Shown: one piece after another, positions 12,237 through 19,464 of the stretch | Layout of the letters: the number at the start of each line of letters is the position of its first letter | Position numbering within the stretch: the first letter of the stretch is position 1 | IMG/VR virus record: IMGVR_UViG_3300044720_000027 | Span: 1-50,233 of that record | Reading direction: 5' to 3' (one strand) | DNA: 50,233 nucleotides | Source of the DNA: a virus | Program-made: the position numbers and the translations under genes | The notes under the pieces: model-generated | Database searches by the model: none | The model's input: only the letters and a program-made list of their open reading frames with translations | What the model was told of the DNA's origin: nothing

Positions 12237-13630
12237 GCAGCGACCCAGCCGACCACGTCGATGACGACGTCGACGGGCGCGGCCGAGCCGTTGTAGATCC
12301 CGAGCACGCCGTTGCCACCAACCGGGAAGATCCCGGCGTTCCCGATGGTCTGCCCCGCGGCCCAGTTGACCGACGACGCCAGCGGCATCGCATCCTGCGC
12401 CGGCCACAGGGTCAGGTGGCCGGGCTGCCCGCCGTTGGTCACCGTGACGTTCGCGACCCAGGCGAAGGCGCCGGTGCCGTCGTCGAGAGTCGTGGACCAG
12501 TGCAGCGGGGACAGCCCGGCGATCGCCCCGCTGTTGCGGGTGTCAAGGATGCGTACCGGCTGGATCATCGTGACCCGCCCATTGCCGACTACTTGTGGTC
12601 CGACCGGGGGCGGCAGGGGACACGGGGGTGGCGTACCCCCTTCGCACAGAGGCGGAGGGGGCGGCGGAGGAGGGGCAGAACCACCTCCGTTGATCAGGAA
12701 CGCGTTGTTCGCTGTGTTCCAGTGGGTCGCGAGGTACGAGCCCGGCGCGGGGTTGGTGTTCAGGTAGTCGTCGTGGTTGCAGTCGCTCAACTGCTCGTGC
12801 GAGGTCGGGCAGATCTGCTGCATCCCCGGACCCTGCGAATCCTCGTAGCACTCGACGTCGGACTCGTCCCAGCAGTGGCCGGTGCGGGTGACGTGGGGGG
12901 CGCTCTGCTGGACGGCCCCGAGCGAGTGGTTCAGTTCGTGCACCGTCGTCTCGGGTGTCCACACGTCGATGCGGGCATAGCCCTGCGCGTTGTTGGCGTT
13001 GGCCTGGCCGAACTGGTCATCGCCCCACAGCGCAGCGATGCCGCCCCACGACGCGCCCTGGCCCTCCTCGACGAAGACGAGGTACTTGCGATCTGCTCGG
13101 GGCGGATACGCCTTGTCGATGTCCTCGATGGTGTTGGAGAAGTCCCTGCGGCTCGCGTCGCTGAGCTTGATCGGCAGCACCTTGAGGTTGCAGCTGGTGT
13201 CGGTGACGAAACGGAAGTGGCGCTCGCCCCCAGTCTCGGCCGCCGAGGCGTTGAGCAGGTCGTCGGCGCCCGACGTCGCCGACAGGATGCGGCCGAACGG
13301 CATCGTCGCGCTGTTCCAGTACCCGTAGAGCACCTGCACGCGAGAGCCCGTCTTGCCGTTGCCGTCACAGGTCACCGACTTCGGCGTGCTACTCGAGCGG
13401 GGGAAGGATGGCCCGGTTATCGCGGGGTCGGCGCCGTGGGTGCAGATGCCGGTGCGGCGGTCGTGAATCACGATCTCGTACTGCCCCTCGGGGCATTTGG
13501 CGCCGGGTACTTCGACCTTGTCGAGCTTCGTGCTGGCGTGGTCACTGGTGAGCTGCGTCGCAGCCACTCCCCCACCCGTCGTGACCGCGATGGCCGTGGC
13601 GATCGCAGCGGCGCGCTTGCGCGGGTTCAT
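12233..13630 (-). CDS. Secreted putative zinc metalloprotease
   Basis: A 465-residue exported protein. Residues 1-25 form a Sec signal (MNPRKRAAAIATAIAVTTGG). The catalytic domain contains HELNHSLGAV at 231-240, with His246 (QQSAPH) as possible third ligand, then CYEDSQGP and CNHDDYLNTNP, a pattern found in actinobacterial secreted zincin-like proteins. A Pro-rich linker (about 318-345) precedes a C-terminal beta domain (VRILDTRNSG ... VDVVIDVVGWVAA) widespread in actinobacterial exoproteins. Cysteines suggest disulfides outside the cell. It lies between the lysis and lysogeny modules, where cargo genes are common. Confidence 0.75.
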   Translation of the reverse strand: MNPRKRAAAIATAIAVTTGGGVAATQLTSDHASTKLDKVEVPGAKCPEGQYEIVIHDRRTGICTHGADPAITGPSFPRSSSTPKSVTCDGNGKTGSRVQVLYGYWNSATMPFGRILSATSGADDLLNASAAETGGERHFRFVTDTSCNLKVLPIKLSDASRRDFSNTIEDIDKAYPPRADRKYLVFVEEGQGASWGGIAALWGDDQFGQANANNAQGYARIDVWTPETTVHELNHSLGAVQQSAPHVTRTGHCWDESDVECYEDSQGPGMQQICPTSHEQLSDCNHDDYLNTNPAPGSYLATHWNTANNAFLINGGGSAPPPPPPPPLCEGGTPPPCPLPPPVGPQVVGNGRVTMIQPVRILDTRNSGAIAGLSPLHWSTTLDDGTGAFAWVANVTVTNGGQPGHLTLWPAQDAMPLASSVNWAAGQTIGNAGIFPVGGNGVLGIYNGSAAPVDVVIDVVGWVAA

Positions 13631-13921
13631 CTAACCCACGCCAAGGTCAGCGGTCTTCTCCTGCACGACGCCTGCGGCACCCACGGGGCGCCAGAACCCG
13701 TAATACGTGGTGATCGAGACGACCCAGGTGAAGAAGATGTCGGCAGTGATGTCGCCGTGATGCTCGATCGCCATCGCGACCGCGCCGGCGGCGATCGACA
13801 GCGCGACGTTGGCGATCGACTTCACCTTTGAGCTCGCACGCGCCTTGGTGACGATCCCGACCACGATCGGGATGAAGACCCCGCTTATGACCGCCAGCAA
13901 GTGCACGTCGAGATGAACCAT
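13631..13921 (-). CDS. Holin-like membrane protein
   Basis: A 96-residue product with three hydrophobic segments: about residues 8-25 (LLAVISGVFIPIVVGIVT), 38-53 (NVALSIAAGAVAMAIE) and 60-78 (DIFFTWVVSITTYYGFW). Size, three-span topology and position three small genes after the endolysins fit a holin. The start is ATG 13921 after GGAG. Assignment is by topology and context; sequence alone does not name the family. Confidence 0.65.
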   Translation of the reverse strand: MVHLDVHLLAVISGVFIPIVVGIVTKARASSKVKSIANVALSIAAGAVAMAIEHHGDITADIFFTWVVSITTYYGFWRPVGAAGVVQEKTADLGVG

Positions 13922-13933
13922 TCGGGGCTCCGT

Positions 13934-14095
13934 TCAGTCGTCTTCTTCGGAGAAGGTGAGACCCCACGGCTCTGCGTGCGGTGGATACGACGACAGTGAA
14001 AGCAGCGGGTCGTCATGCGGGAAGTGGTCGCCCCGGAATCCGTGGTCGGGCAACTGCAGGAAGAAGTGACGTAGCGCTCGCCAGATGCGGCTCAT
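13934..14095 (-). CDS. Small His/Phe-rich protein of lysis region
   Basis: A 53-residue product from ATG 14095 (ATGA). The basic aromatic N-terminus (MSRIWRALRHFFLQLPDHGF) and acidic C-terminus (FSEEDD) give it a polar, amphipathic character. No family recognised. Confidence 0.5.
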   Translation of the reverse strand: MSRIWRALRHFFLQLPDHGFRGDHFPHDDPLLSLSSYPPHAEPWGLTFSEEDD

Positions 14096-14607
14096 TTGGG
14101 GAGGTTGGGGAGGAAGGAGAGGTAGAGGGGTCTGCACTCGGGGACGAGCAGGCCCTCCGGTGGGGTCGGACGCGGGGGGTAGCGGGGGTCTGTCGGCGGA
14201 ATCCTGGCGATGACGAACAGGGACCGTTTGATGTCCCAGGTGCGCAGGTCAGAGGAGTGGCGACTGAGCAGGCCATAACAGGTGTCGGGCGCAAGCACGC
14301 TGCGGAGTTGTGCGGCGGCGTCACTGGCGGCTCCGGCCCCGGTGGCGGCGTCCGTGGCGATTCGTTCAGTCGTCCTGCCCTGGTGAAGGATCAGGGAGCC
14401 AAGCACGATGACACCCACCAGAGCCGCGGCAATGGCGCCAAGAACCCTGCGCCGGGAACGTTGCTCGTCCCTGTTCGCTTCTACGAACTCCTGAAACGTG
14501 ACGAGCAGCCGTTCCTCGATGCCCGACACGTCGCCCGGCGCGCCGGGTGCGCCGGGCGCTCCGGTTGCTCCTGTCTTTCCCGTTCGCCCCACCCGTCCGG
14601 TTGTCAC
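14092..14607 (-). CDS. Membrane protein with short collagen-like N-terminus
   Basis: A 171-residue product from GTG 14607. Residues 4-25 are Gly-X-Y triplets (GRVGRTGKTGATGAPGAPGA and on), a coil-like segment follows (IEERLLVTFQEFVEANRDEQ), then a transmembrane helix at about 58-75 (AIAAALVGVIVLGSLIL) and a C-terminal region with two cysteines and a Pro-rich stretch. It sits between a coiled-coil gene and the holin-like gene, so a role in lysis or envelope interaction is plausible only by context. Confidence 0.6.
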   Translation of the reverse strand: MTTGRVGRTGKTGATGAPGAPGAPGDVSGIEERLLVTFQEFVEANRDEQRSRRRVLGAIAAALVGVIVLGSLILHQGRTTERIATDAATGAGAASDAAAQLRSVLAPDTCYGLLSRHSSDLRTWDIKRSLFVIARIPPTDPRYPPRPTPPEGLLVPECRPLYLSFLPNLPK

Positions 14608-14795
14608 TTGTCAGCCTCCCGCTCTCTGGCCTCGGCAGCTTCGGCCTTGGCCTCGGCTTCCTCTTTCCAGACCTCTGCCTGTCGCAGCTTCTGCAGCAGT
14701 TCCTCGGCGCTGGTCCGTCGCTTGGCGACTTCCTCCTCCAGTTCCTTGAGGAGGGCGTCCATCTCGTCGATCAGTTCTTCGGCTTTGCGGGGCAT
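14604..14795 (-). CDS. Coiled-coil protein
   Basis: A 63-residue product from ATG 14795 (TGATG junction). Almost every residue fits a charged coiled coil (EELIDEMDALLKELEEEVAK and the Ala/Glu/Lys-rich second half). It may pair with the coil of the neighbouring membrane proteins. Longer frames to 15170 are Arg/Gly-rich shadows. Confidence 0.6.
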   Translation of the reverse strand: MPRKAEELIDEMDALLKELEEEVAKRRTSAEELLQKLRQAEVWKEEAEAKAEAAEAREREADK

Positions 14796-15142
14796 CACTG
14801 AGGAGTCCTCTGCACCAGCGAGAGCACGTCGCCCAGGACCCGCACGGACTGTTCGGTCTTCTCGATCATCACCCGCTCCCTCTGCTCGGCTTCGCCCCGT
14901 TGCCCCCGTTCGTTGTCGAGCTGTGCCTTCAGGTCGGTGATGTGAGCGTCCTTGTCGCCGAGGCGCTCGCGCATCTCCTGCACTGTCGTGAAGCGACGGG
15001 AGATGATTGCGATGACGACCAGGCCGAGGACGCCGTAGTTGAGGAGCTTGTCGACGGACCAGTCGGCGGCGGGCGCGCCCTCTGCGGCGTAGACCGTCAT
15101 GGTCGCCACAGCAGTGCCGATTCCCAGCAGAGCGGGCCACAT
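14795..15142 (-). CDS. Membrane protein with C-terminal coiled coil
   Basis: A 115-residue product. Hydrophobic segments at about residues 1-20 (MWPALLGIGTAVATMTVYAA) and 34-48 (LNYGVLGLVVIAIIS) are followed by a long coil (QEMRERLGDKDAHITDLKAQ and on). Similar small proteins with one or two spans and a charged coil lie next to endolysins in other phages and may be second holins or spanin-like partners. ATG 15142 follows AAGGA. Confidence 0.6.
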   Translation of the reverse strand: MWPALLGIGTAVATMTVYAAEGAPAADWSVDKLLNYGVLGLVVIAIISRRFTTVQEMRERLGDKDAHITDLKAQLDNERGQRGEAEQRERVMIEKTEQSVRVLGDVLSLVQRTPQ

Positions 15143-15151
15143 GGGGTGGCA

Positions 15152-15898
15152 TCAGTCCTTGTAGGCCCACTCGGAGGTGATGGTGACCGAGACGCCCGGC
15201 TCGTAGACCTCGAGCACAGCGAACTCGGCCTCGCCGTGGGTGCTCTCGAACTTCTCGCCGGGGAACGTCCCACCGTGGCGACCGGGACCCTGCTTGTACT
15301 TGCCGTCGCGCCCGAAGGTGCCGACGTAGCAGTCCACGACGAGGTCAGGGTTGTCGGTGCCACCGGTGATGCCGACGACGACGGTCACCTTGTCGTAGAC
15401 GCGGTCACCGCCCGGGCTCGCACCCTTCTGCGGGATGGGCACGGTCACCGGATTGTCGAGCGTCGCTGTTCCCAGCGGGCCAAATCCCACGTCATCGTCC
15501 TTTCGTCGCGCGGCCACAGCGAACACGGGCATGGCGTCGTACCAGCCCTCCCACTGCTCCCACGGTTGGGCGTGCCACTTCTCCGATGCGATTGGGAAGT
15601 GCATGAAGTGCTTCTCGAAGACGGTCTTCATCGGGCCGTAGTTGCCGTCGTTCGGATGCACGTCCGCGGCCAGCGACATCGCCTCGCCGTATGGGACCGC
15701 CTCGTGATTCGACGTGCCGGGCCTGTTCGCCGGGTTGTAACCGGGTAGTCGTCGCTGCCACCCGTCGTACAACTCCTGCTGCCGCTGGCTCGAACGCCAA
15801 CCCGACTCGACGTAGGCATCGGCCTCGACCAGCGCAGCAAGCAGCCGTTCCCGCCACGCCGGGTGAATGTGTGCGAGGACGTCGGGGAGCGGCAGCAC
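15152..15898 (-). CDS. Endolysin: M15 (VanY-like) peptidase
   Basis: A 248-residue peptidoglycan peptidase. SGWRSSQRQQELYDGW, GTSNHEA with His65, AADVHP with Asp79 and EKWHAQP with Glu106/His109 give the zinc ligands and catalytic Glu of the M15 D-Ala-D-Ala/L-Ala-D-Glu family. Residues after about 130 form a separate beta-rich domain with repeated Thr/Val strands and GGTDNPDLVVD, possibly for wall binding; I do not recognise it. GTG 15898 overlaps the stop of the lysozyme gene, so two lysins with different bond specificity are co-made. Confidence 0.8.
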   Translation of the reverse strand: MLPLPDVLAHIHPAWRERLLAALVEADAYVESGWRSSQRQQELYDGWQRRLPGYNPANRPGTSNHEAVPYGEAMSLAADVHPNDGNYGPMKTVFEKHFMHFPIASEKWHAQPWEQWEGWYDAMPVFAVAARRKDDDVGFGPLGTATLDNPVTVPIPQKGASPGGDRVYDKVTVVVGITGGTDNPDLVVDCYVGTFGRDGKYKQGPGRHGGTFPGEKFESTHGEAEFAVLEVYEPGVSVTITSEWAYKD

Positions 15899-16521
15899 TA
15901 CTCATCGTCTTCTCGTCTGCGCGCACCAACCGGCACAGGAGGCCCGCCGACCTCGGCGAACAGCGCGCCCTCCGCGCGACGCCGACGCACGAGGCCGGCG
16001 AGTTCTTTGCCACTCGCCTTCGTCCACTTCATCAACTCGACCGGCACGCCCGCGTAGTCGCCAGCATTGAGGCGACGCAGCAGCGTGGACGACCCCAGCG
16101 CGCCTTCGCCGACGTTCATCGTGAAGCTGCCGAGCGCATCGGCCTGGTTCTGCGTCAGCTCGACGCGCACGAGGCTCGATACCGCCTTCATGTAGCGGCC
16201 CATATCGGTGCGCAGCAGGTCGTACGCCTGGTCGAGCGTCAGCCCCCGCTTGAACTCCTCGGGCTCCGAACCGTTGATCGGCCCGTAGTGCACGAGGTGC
16301 CCGATGCCGATCGTGGCGTGACCAACCGGGTCGTTGTACAGGTTCAGGTAGACGCCCTCAAACGACGCGATGAACGCCGCGCCGCTGGCGCTCAGGGCGT
16401 AGAGGCCGGGGGCGAAGGTGAAGATGCGCCGAGCGGTGACGCTGACATAGTTGAGGGCGCGGACGTGCGCGGCGTCGGGGTGGTCGATCGGACGCGGGGC
16501 AAGCCCTGCGAGCGCAGGCAC
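15898..16521 (-). CDS. Endolysin: GH24 lysozyme
   Basis: A 207-residue T4-type muramidase. SFEGVYLNLYNDPVGHATIG contains the catalytic triad Glu55, Asp64 and Thr70 with exactly the T4 spacing (E-x8-D-x5-T). GIGHLVHYGP and LGSFTMNVGEGALGSSTLLR are further family motifs. I place the start at GTG 16521, not the longest frame (16569), because a GTCCACC box lies 31 bases upstream on this strand and the divergent gene needs the space. The N-terminal 30 residues are not obviously a signal peptide. Confidence 0.8.
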   Translation of the reverse strand: MPALAGLAPRPIDHPDAAHVRALNYVSVTARRIFTFAPGLYALSASGAAFIASFEGVYLNLYNDPVGHATIGIGHLVHYGPINGSEPEEFKRGLTLDQAYDLLRTDMGRYMKAVSSLVRVELTQNQADALGSFTMNVGEGALGSSTLLRRLNAGDYAGVPVELMKWTKASGKELAGLVRRRRAEGALFAEVGGPPVPVGARRREDDE

Positions 16522-16539
16522 GGGGTCCACCGTGCGGCT

Positions 16540-16548
16540 ATCCACCGG
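16540..16548 (+). promoter_or_regulatory. RTCCACC box, plus direction
   Basis: ATCCACCGG with 30 bases to the start codon at 16579. A further GTCCACCGT lies at 16525-16533. Same spacing as the -35 hexamers of the immunity promoters and as the other RTCCACC boxes in the window. Probable promoter element; this is inference. Confidence 0.45.
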
Positions 16549-16552
16549 CGAA

Positions 16553-16561
16553 CGGGTGGAC
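16553..16561 (-). promoter_or_regulatory. RTCCACC box, minus direction
   Basis: GTCCACCCG on the minus strand with 31 bases to GTG 16521 of the lysozyme gene. Together with the plus-strand box it makes a compact divergent arrangement in a 57-base gap. Confidence 0.45.
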
Positions 16562-16578
16562 ACACCCACGGTGGGAGG

Positions 16579-16971
16579 ATGCCTACAGGCGATCAGGTAC
16601 TCCAGCAGTCCTTCGACGACGCCAACGACCGCATCAATGTGGCGATCGCGAACGTTGGGTCAGCAGGCACGGCCGGCGCAGGCGCGGTGCGCGCGTCGGT
16701 GGCCGCAGGGACCGGGGACTCGGCGGTGCTCGTCGCAGCGGGGCGGCTCTACGGCTACAGCTTCCGTGAGACCACGGGGGCGGCCGAGGCGCTGATCTAC
16801 ATCCGCGACGGCGACGACGCGACGGACCCCATCGTGGCGGTGATCAGCCTCGGCCCGAACGAGTCCGACGCCAAGTGGTACGGCGACAAGGGCATCGCCC
16901 TGACGACCGGCCTCTTCTTCGACCGCGCAGGGGGCAACACCGAGGGCGCGCTCTACACCGGGGCGGCGTAG
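16579..16971 (+). CDS. Appendage/minor structural protein
   Basis: A 130-residue product from ATG 16579 after GGTGGGAGG. A helical start (DQVLQQSFDDANDRINVAIA) and a Gly/Ala-rich linker precede a beta domain (GRLYGYSFRETTGAAEALIY ... DPIVAVISLGPNES ... YTGAA) of a type frequent in actinophage structural proteins near tail fibres. It is encoded on the opposite strand to all other virion genes, with the next gene starting directly after its stop. Role in the virion is inferred. Confidence 0.65.
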   Translation: MPTGDQVLQQSFDDANDRINVAIANVGSAGTAGAGAVRASVAAGTGDSAVLVAAGRLYGYSFRETTGAAEALIYIRDGDDATDPIVAVISLGPNESDAKWYGDKGIALTTGLFFDRAGGNTEGALYTGAA

Positions 16972-17517
16972 ATGTCCGGCAAGCGCTCGCCCGTCTACCA
17001 CGAGGAGCCGTCGCAATATGGATTGCTCGCGTGGACTGGCTCGCCGAAGCGTCAGTGGAATGACCAGGTCGCGGCAAAGGGCTACCGGGTCGTGCACAAG
17101 ATCCGGGTACCCGTGAGTATCACGGCAACGAACCTGCTGTGCGAGGTGCGAGTAGCGGGCGACACGTTGACCTCGGGCGAATGCTGGGCCGGGCTCTATG
17201 GCTCAGACGGTGTGTTGTTGCGCAAGACCGCCAGCCAGCACACGGCATGGCAGTCGACCGGCAACAAGTCGATGGCGCTGTCAACCCCCGTCGCCATCGT
17301 CGGCGGCCCGAACGTGTTCGTGTGGGCGGCATTCGTCATCAACGGCACCACGGCCCCTGCCTTCGCCACTCAGATCGGCATCGCCAACAATCCGAACCTC
17401 AGCGCTGCGAACTCCGACTGCGCCTACATCGGCGCCGGCGCGGACACCGATCTGACGAACTTCACGCCGTCGGGGCTGAGCGCCTACACGCTGCTGGCCT
17501 GGTTCGGGATCAGCTAG
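16972..17517 (+). CDS. Fibre-type structural protein
   Basis: A 181-residue beta-rich product. Sequences such as VRVAGDTLTSGECWAGLY, AWQSTGNKSMAL, GGPNVFVWAAFVINGTTAP and the end LSAYTLLAWFGIS match a jelly-roll-like domain recurring at the C-termini of actinophage fibre and tail proteins. It follows the previous gene without a gap and ends three bases from the convergent tail fibre stop. It may form part of the adsorption apparatus. Confidence 0.65.
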   Translation: MSGKRSPVYHEEPSQYGLLAWTGSPKRQWNDQVAAKGYRVVHKIRVPVSITATNLLCEVRVAGDTLTSGECWAGLYGSDGVLLRKTASQHTAWQSTGNKSMALSTPVAIVGGPNVFVWAAFVINGTTAPAFATQIGIANNPNLSAANSDCAYIGAGADTDLTNFTPSGLSAYTLLAWFGIS

Positions 17518-17520
17518 CAG

Positions 17521-19461
17521 CTACGCCGGCGCGATCGTCGTGACCGTGCCACCCGAGCCCCGCCACTTCAACGCGCCACCCTGGCTGTAAAGCACTCCGC
17601 CGCCGGGCGGGTTACCGGTCGGGGCCGTGGTGATGTCCTTCAGGGCGATCATCGCTCCCAGCCCGCCGCCGTAGTCGCCGGCGTTGGGCCGATCGAGGCC
17701 GAGTGTGCCGAGGGTGGATATGCGGCAATACTCGACGCCCTCGTTGAGGTCGTCACCGTTGGCGACGTGGGTCAACAGCAACCCGCCCGGCCCGTTGTAG
17801 GTCGTGATGACCGCGCACTGGATGCCCGAGCCGAAGGCGAAACCGAACGTCGAGAACGGGTCTTCCTTGTTGTCGAACAGCACGGGGTTCAGCGTCACCG
17901 TCGCACCGGTGCCCATGAAGTTCGCGATCGTGCCGGCGTCGGCGTTGAAGTTGCCCGAGGTCTTGGCGCTACCGCTCGTGATGCGCAGACGCCCCGCAGG
18001 AGCGTTGTGGGGCAGGTGGTCGAAGCGTGCGATGCCGTGGCCCGTGAACGACGCGGTAGCCGCCACCTTGATCCCCGTCGACGAGGGGTAGACGCCGGGC
18101 GACGTCGCCGCGAGCTCGGCGCGCAGCCCGAGGACAGCGTCGGCGACGTTCGAGGTGTCCTGCACGTCAATGACGATGGCGCCGGCGCCGGTCACGTTGG
18201 CGATGGCGAACAGCACCGCCGAGTAGAGGAACGAATTGCCGCGCACCCGAATGCCGGTCTGGCCGGCGTTCACGTTCATCATCAGGCCGAGCAGGCTGTT
18301 GTAGCCGAAGCTGATCTGCCCGACGCTGGAGTTGACGATGTCGAACAACACCTTGCCGTTGTTCAGCCAAACGTGGCCGACGTTGTTGCGCTCGGTCCAG
18401 CCGACGGTGTCACCGCCGACGGTCTCGGCGATGTTCTCGGCCTTCCAGCACGTCCCGTTGACGAAGTTCTCGACCACGATGTCGTCGAAGGAACTCGACG
18501 AGCAGTTGACGGTGTGCAGCCCGACTGCGCTGGCGCCGAGGTTGCCCGCCCCGTTGATGCGGAACCCCTTGAACGATCCCCGCTGGTTGACGTTGAACGT
18601 CGCCAGCTTGATCTTCATGCACACGCCGTTGTGCGAGGGGGTAAGCGAGCACGCCCACGCTCCCGGCCCGGCCACTGATATCTCGTTCAGGTCGATCGTC
18701 GGCAGTGTGGCGTTGATCGCGTATGCACCGGACTGCGGCACGATCACCGCACCGTGCGCCCGCGCCTTGGCGATGTTGATGGCAACGGTCCACGCGGCGG
18801 TGTCCGTTGTGGCGTTGCCGGTGGGCGCGGAGATGACGATCTCGTCGGGGCCGGCGTTGGGCACGACGGTAGGAGCAGCCCATTTGACTCCGAGCGTCTG
18901 CGCGGAGTCGGCGGTAAGAATCTGCCCGTTGGTGCCGATCGGGAGCCGCGACGCCAGGTCGTTAGCGCTGGCGACGGCCAGGTCGCCCTTGGCGCCCCAG
19001 AACGGGTCGGTTCCGACCGTGCTGCCGCCCCCACCTCCGTGCGCCGTGGCGATGTGGTCGTTGAGCGCGGTTTGCAGGGCGTAGGTGTAGACGAGCGGGC
19101 CCGGTACAGCAGGGGCGACGTCGGAGAGGTAGAGGATGCCGTCGGGGCTGTCGTAGTCGACCTCGATGTCGAACTCTCGCCTGTCCGGTGCCCCGTCGAC
19201 ATCTTCGACGACGTGGTAGGTCGTTGACGCAGGTGAGGCGCCTGGGATGTTGGTAGCGAGCAGCAGGACTTCTGTGTTGCCGTACGGGCCGATCACGACG
19301 GGGACGGGCTCCCGGCTGAAGTGCAAGTTCGTGTCGCTGAATGTGATCGGCGTGTTGAGCGTGAAGGTGACGGTTCCGGTAACGCCCTTCCAGGTACCTT
19401 CAGGTGTCGCGCCGTCGGGACGGATGTAGCTCTGACGCACGGTAATGAAGTTCTGTCCCAT
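17521..19461 (-). CDS. Tail fibre/spike with beta-helix (paralogue 1)
   Basis: A 646-residue product. The N-terminal part (about 1-140) is a beta domain ending in a Gly run. Next is WGAKGDLAVASANDLASRLP then QILTADSAQTLGVKWA, a module typical of phage fibres. Residues from about 200 to 560 have the short alternating strands and Asn/Gly turns of a right-handed beta-helix (for example FKGFRINGAGNLG). The C-terminus (GGVLYSQGGALKWRGSGGTV) is a fibre-tip motif. It shares domain order with the next gene, so one arose by duplication. Likely binds or degrades a host surface polysaccharide. Confidence 0.75.
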   Translation of the reverse strand: MGQNFITVRQSYIRPDGATPEGTWKGVTGTVTFTLNTPITFSDTNLHFSREPVPVVIGPYGNTEVLLLATNIPGASPASTTYHVVEDVDGAPDRREFDIEVDYDSPDGILYLSDVAPAVPGPLVYTYALQTALNDHIATAHGGGGGSTVGTDPFWGAKGDLAVASANDLASRLPIGTNGQILTADSAQTLGVKWAAPTVVPNAGPDEIVISAPTGNATTDTAAWTVAINIAKARAHGAVIVPQSGAYAINATLPTIDLNEISVAGPGAWACSLTPSHNGVCMKIKLATFNVNQRGSFKGFRINGAGNLGASAVGLHTVNCSSSSFDDIVVENFVNGTCWKAENIAETVGGDTVGWTERNNVGHVWLNNGKVLFDIVNSSVGQISFGYNSLLGLMMNVNAGQTGIRVRGNSFLYSAVLFAIANVTGAGAIVIDVQDTSNVADAVLGLRAELAATSPGVYPSSTGIKVAATASFTGHGIARFDHLPHNAPAGRLRITSGSAKTSGNFNADAGTIANFMGTGATVTLNPVLFDNKEDPFSTFGFAFGSGIQCAVITTYNGPGGLLLTHVANGDDLNEGVEYCRISTLGTLGLDRPNAGDYGGGLGAMIALKDITTAPTGNPPGGGVLYSQGGALKWRGSGGTVTTIAPA

Positions 19462-19464
19462 TCT

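Noticed and set aside
12416-13831. 471-codon plus-strand frame across the metalloprotease gene
   Set aside because: Arg/Val/Ala-rich shadow translation; the minus strand has a signal peptide, zinc motif and known domain order.
15691-16578. Upstream part of the plus-strand frame ending at 16971
   Set aside because: Only the last 130 codons from ATG 16579 look like protein; the earlier part overlaps both lysin genes in antisense.
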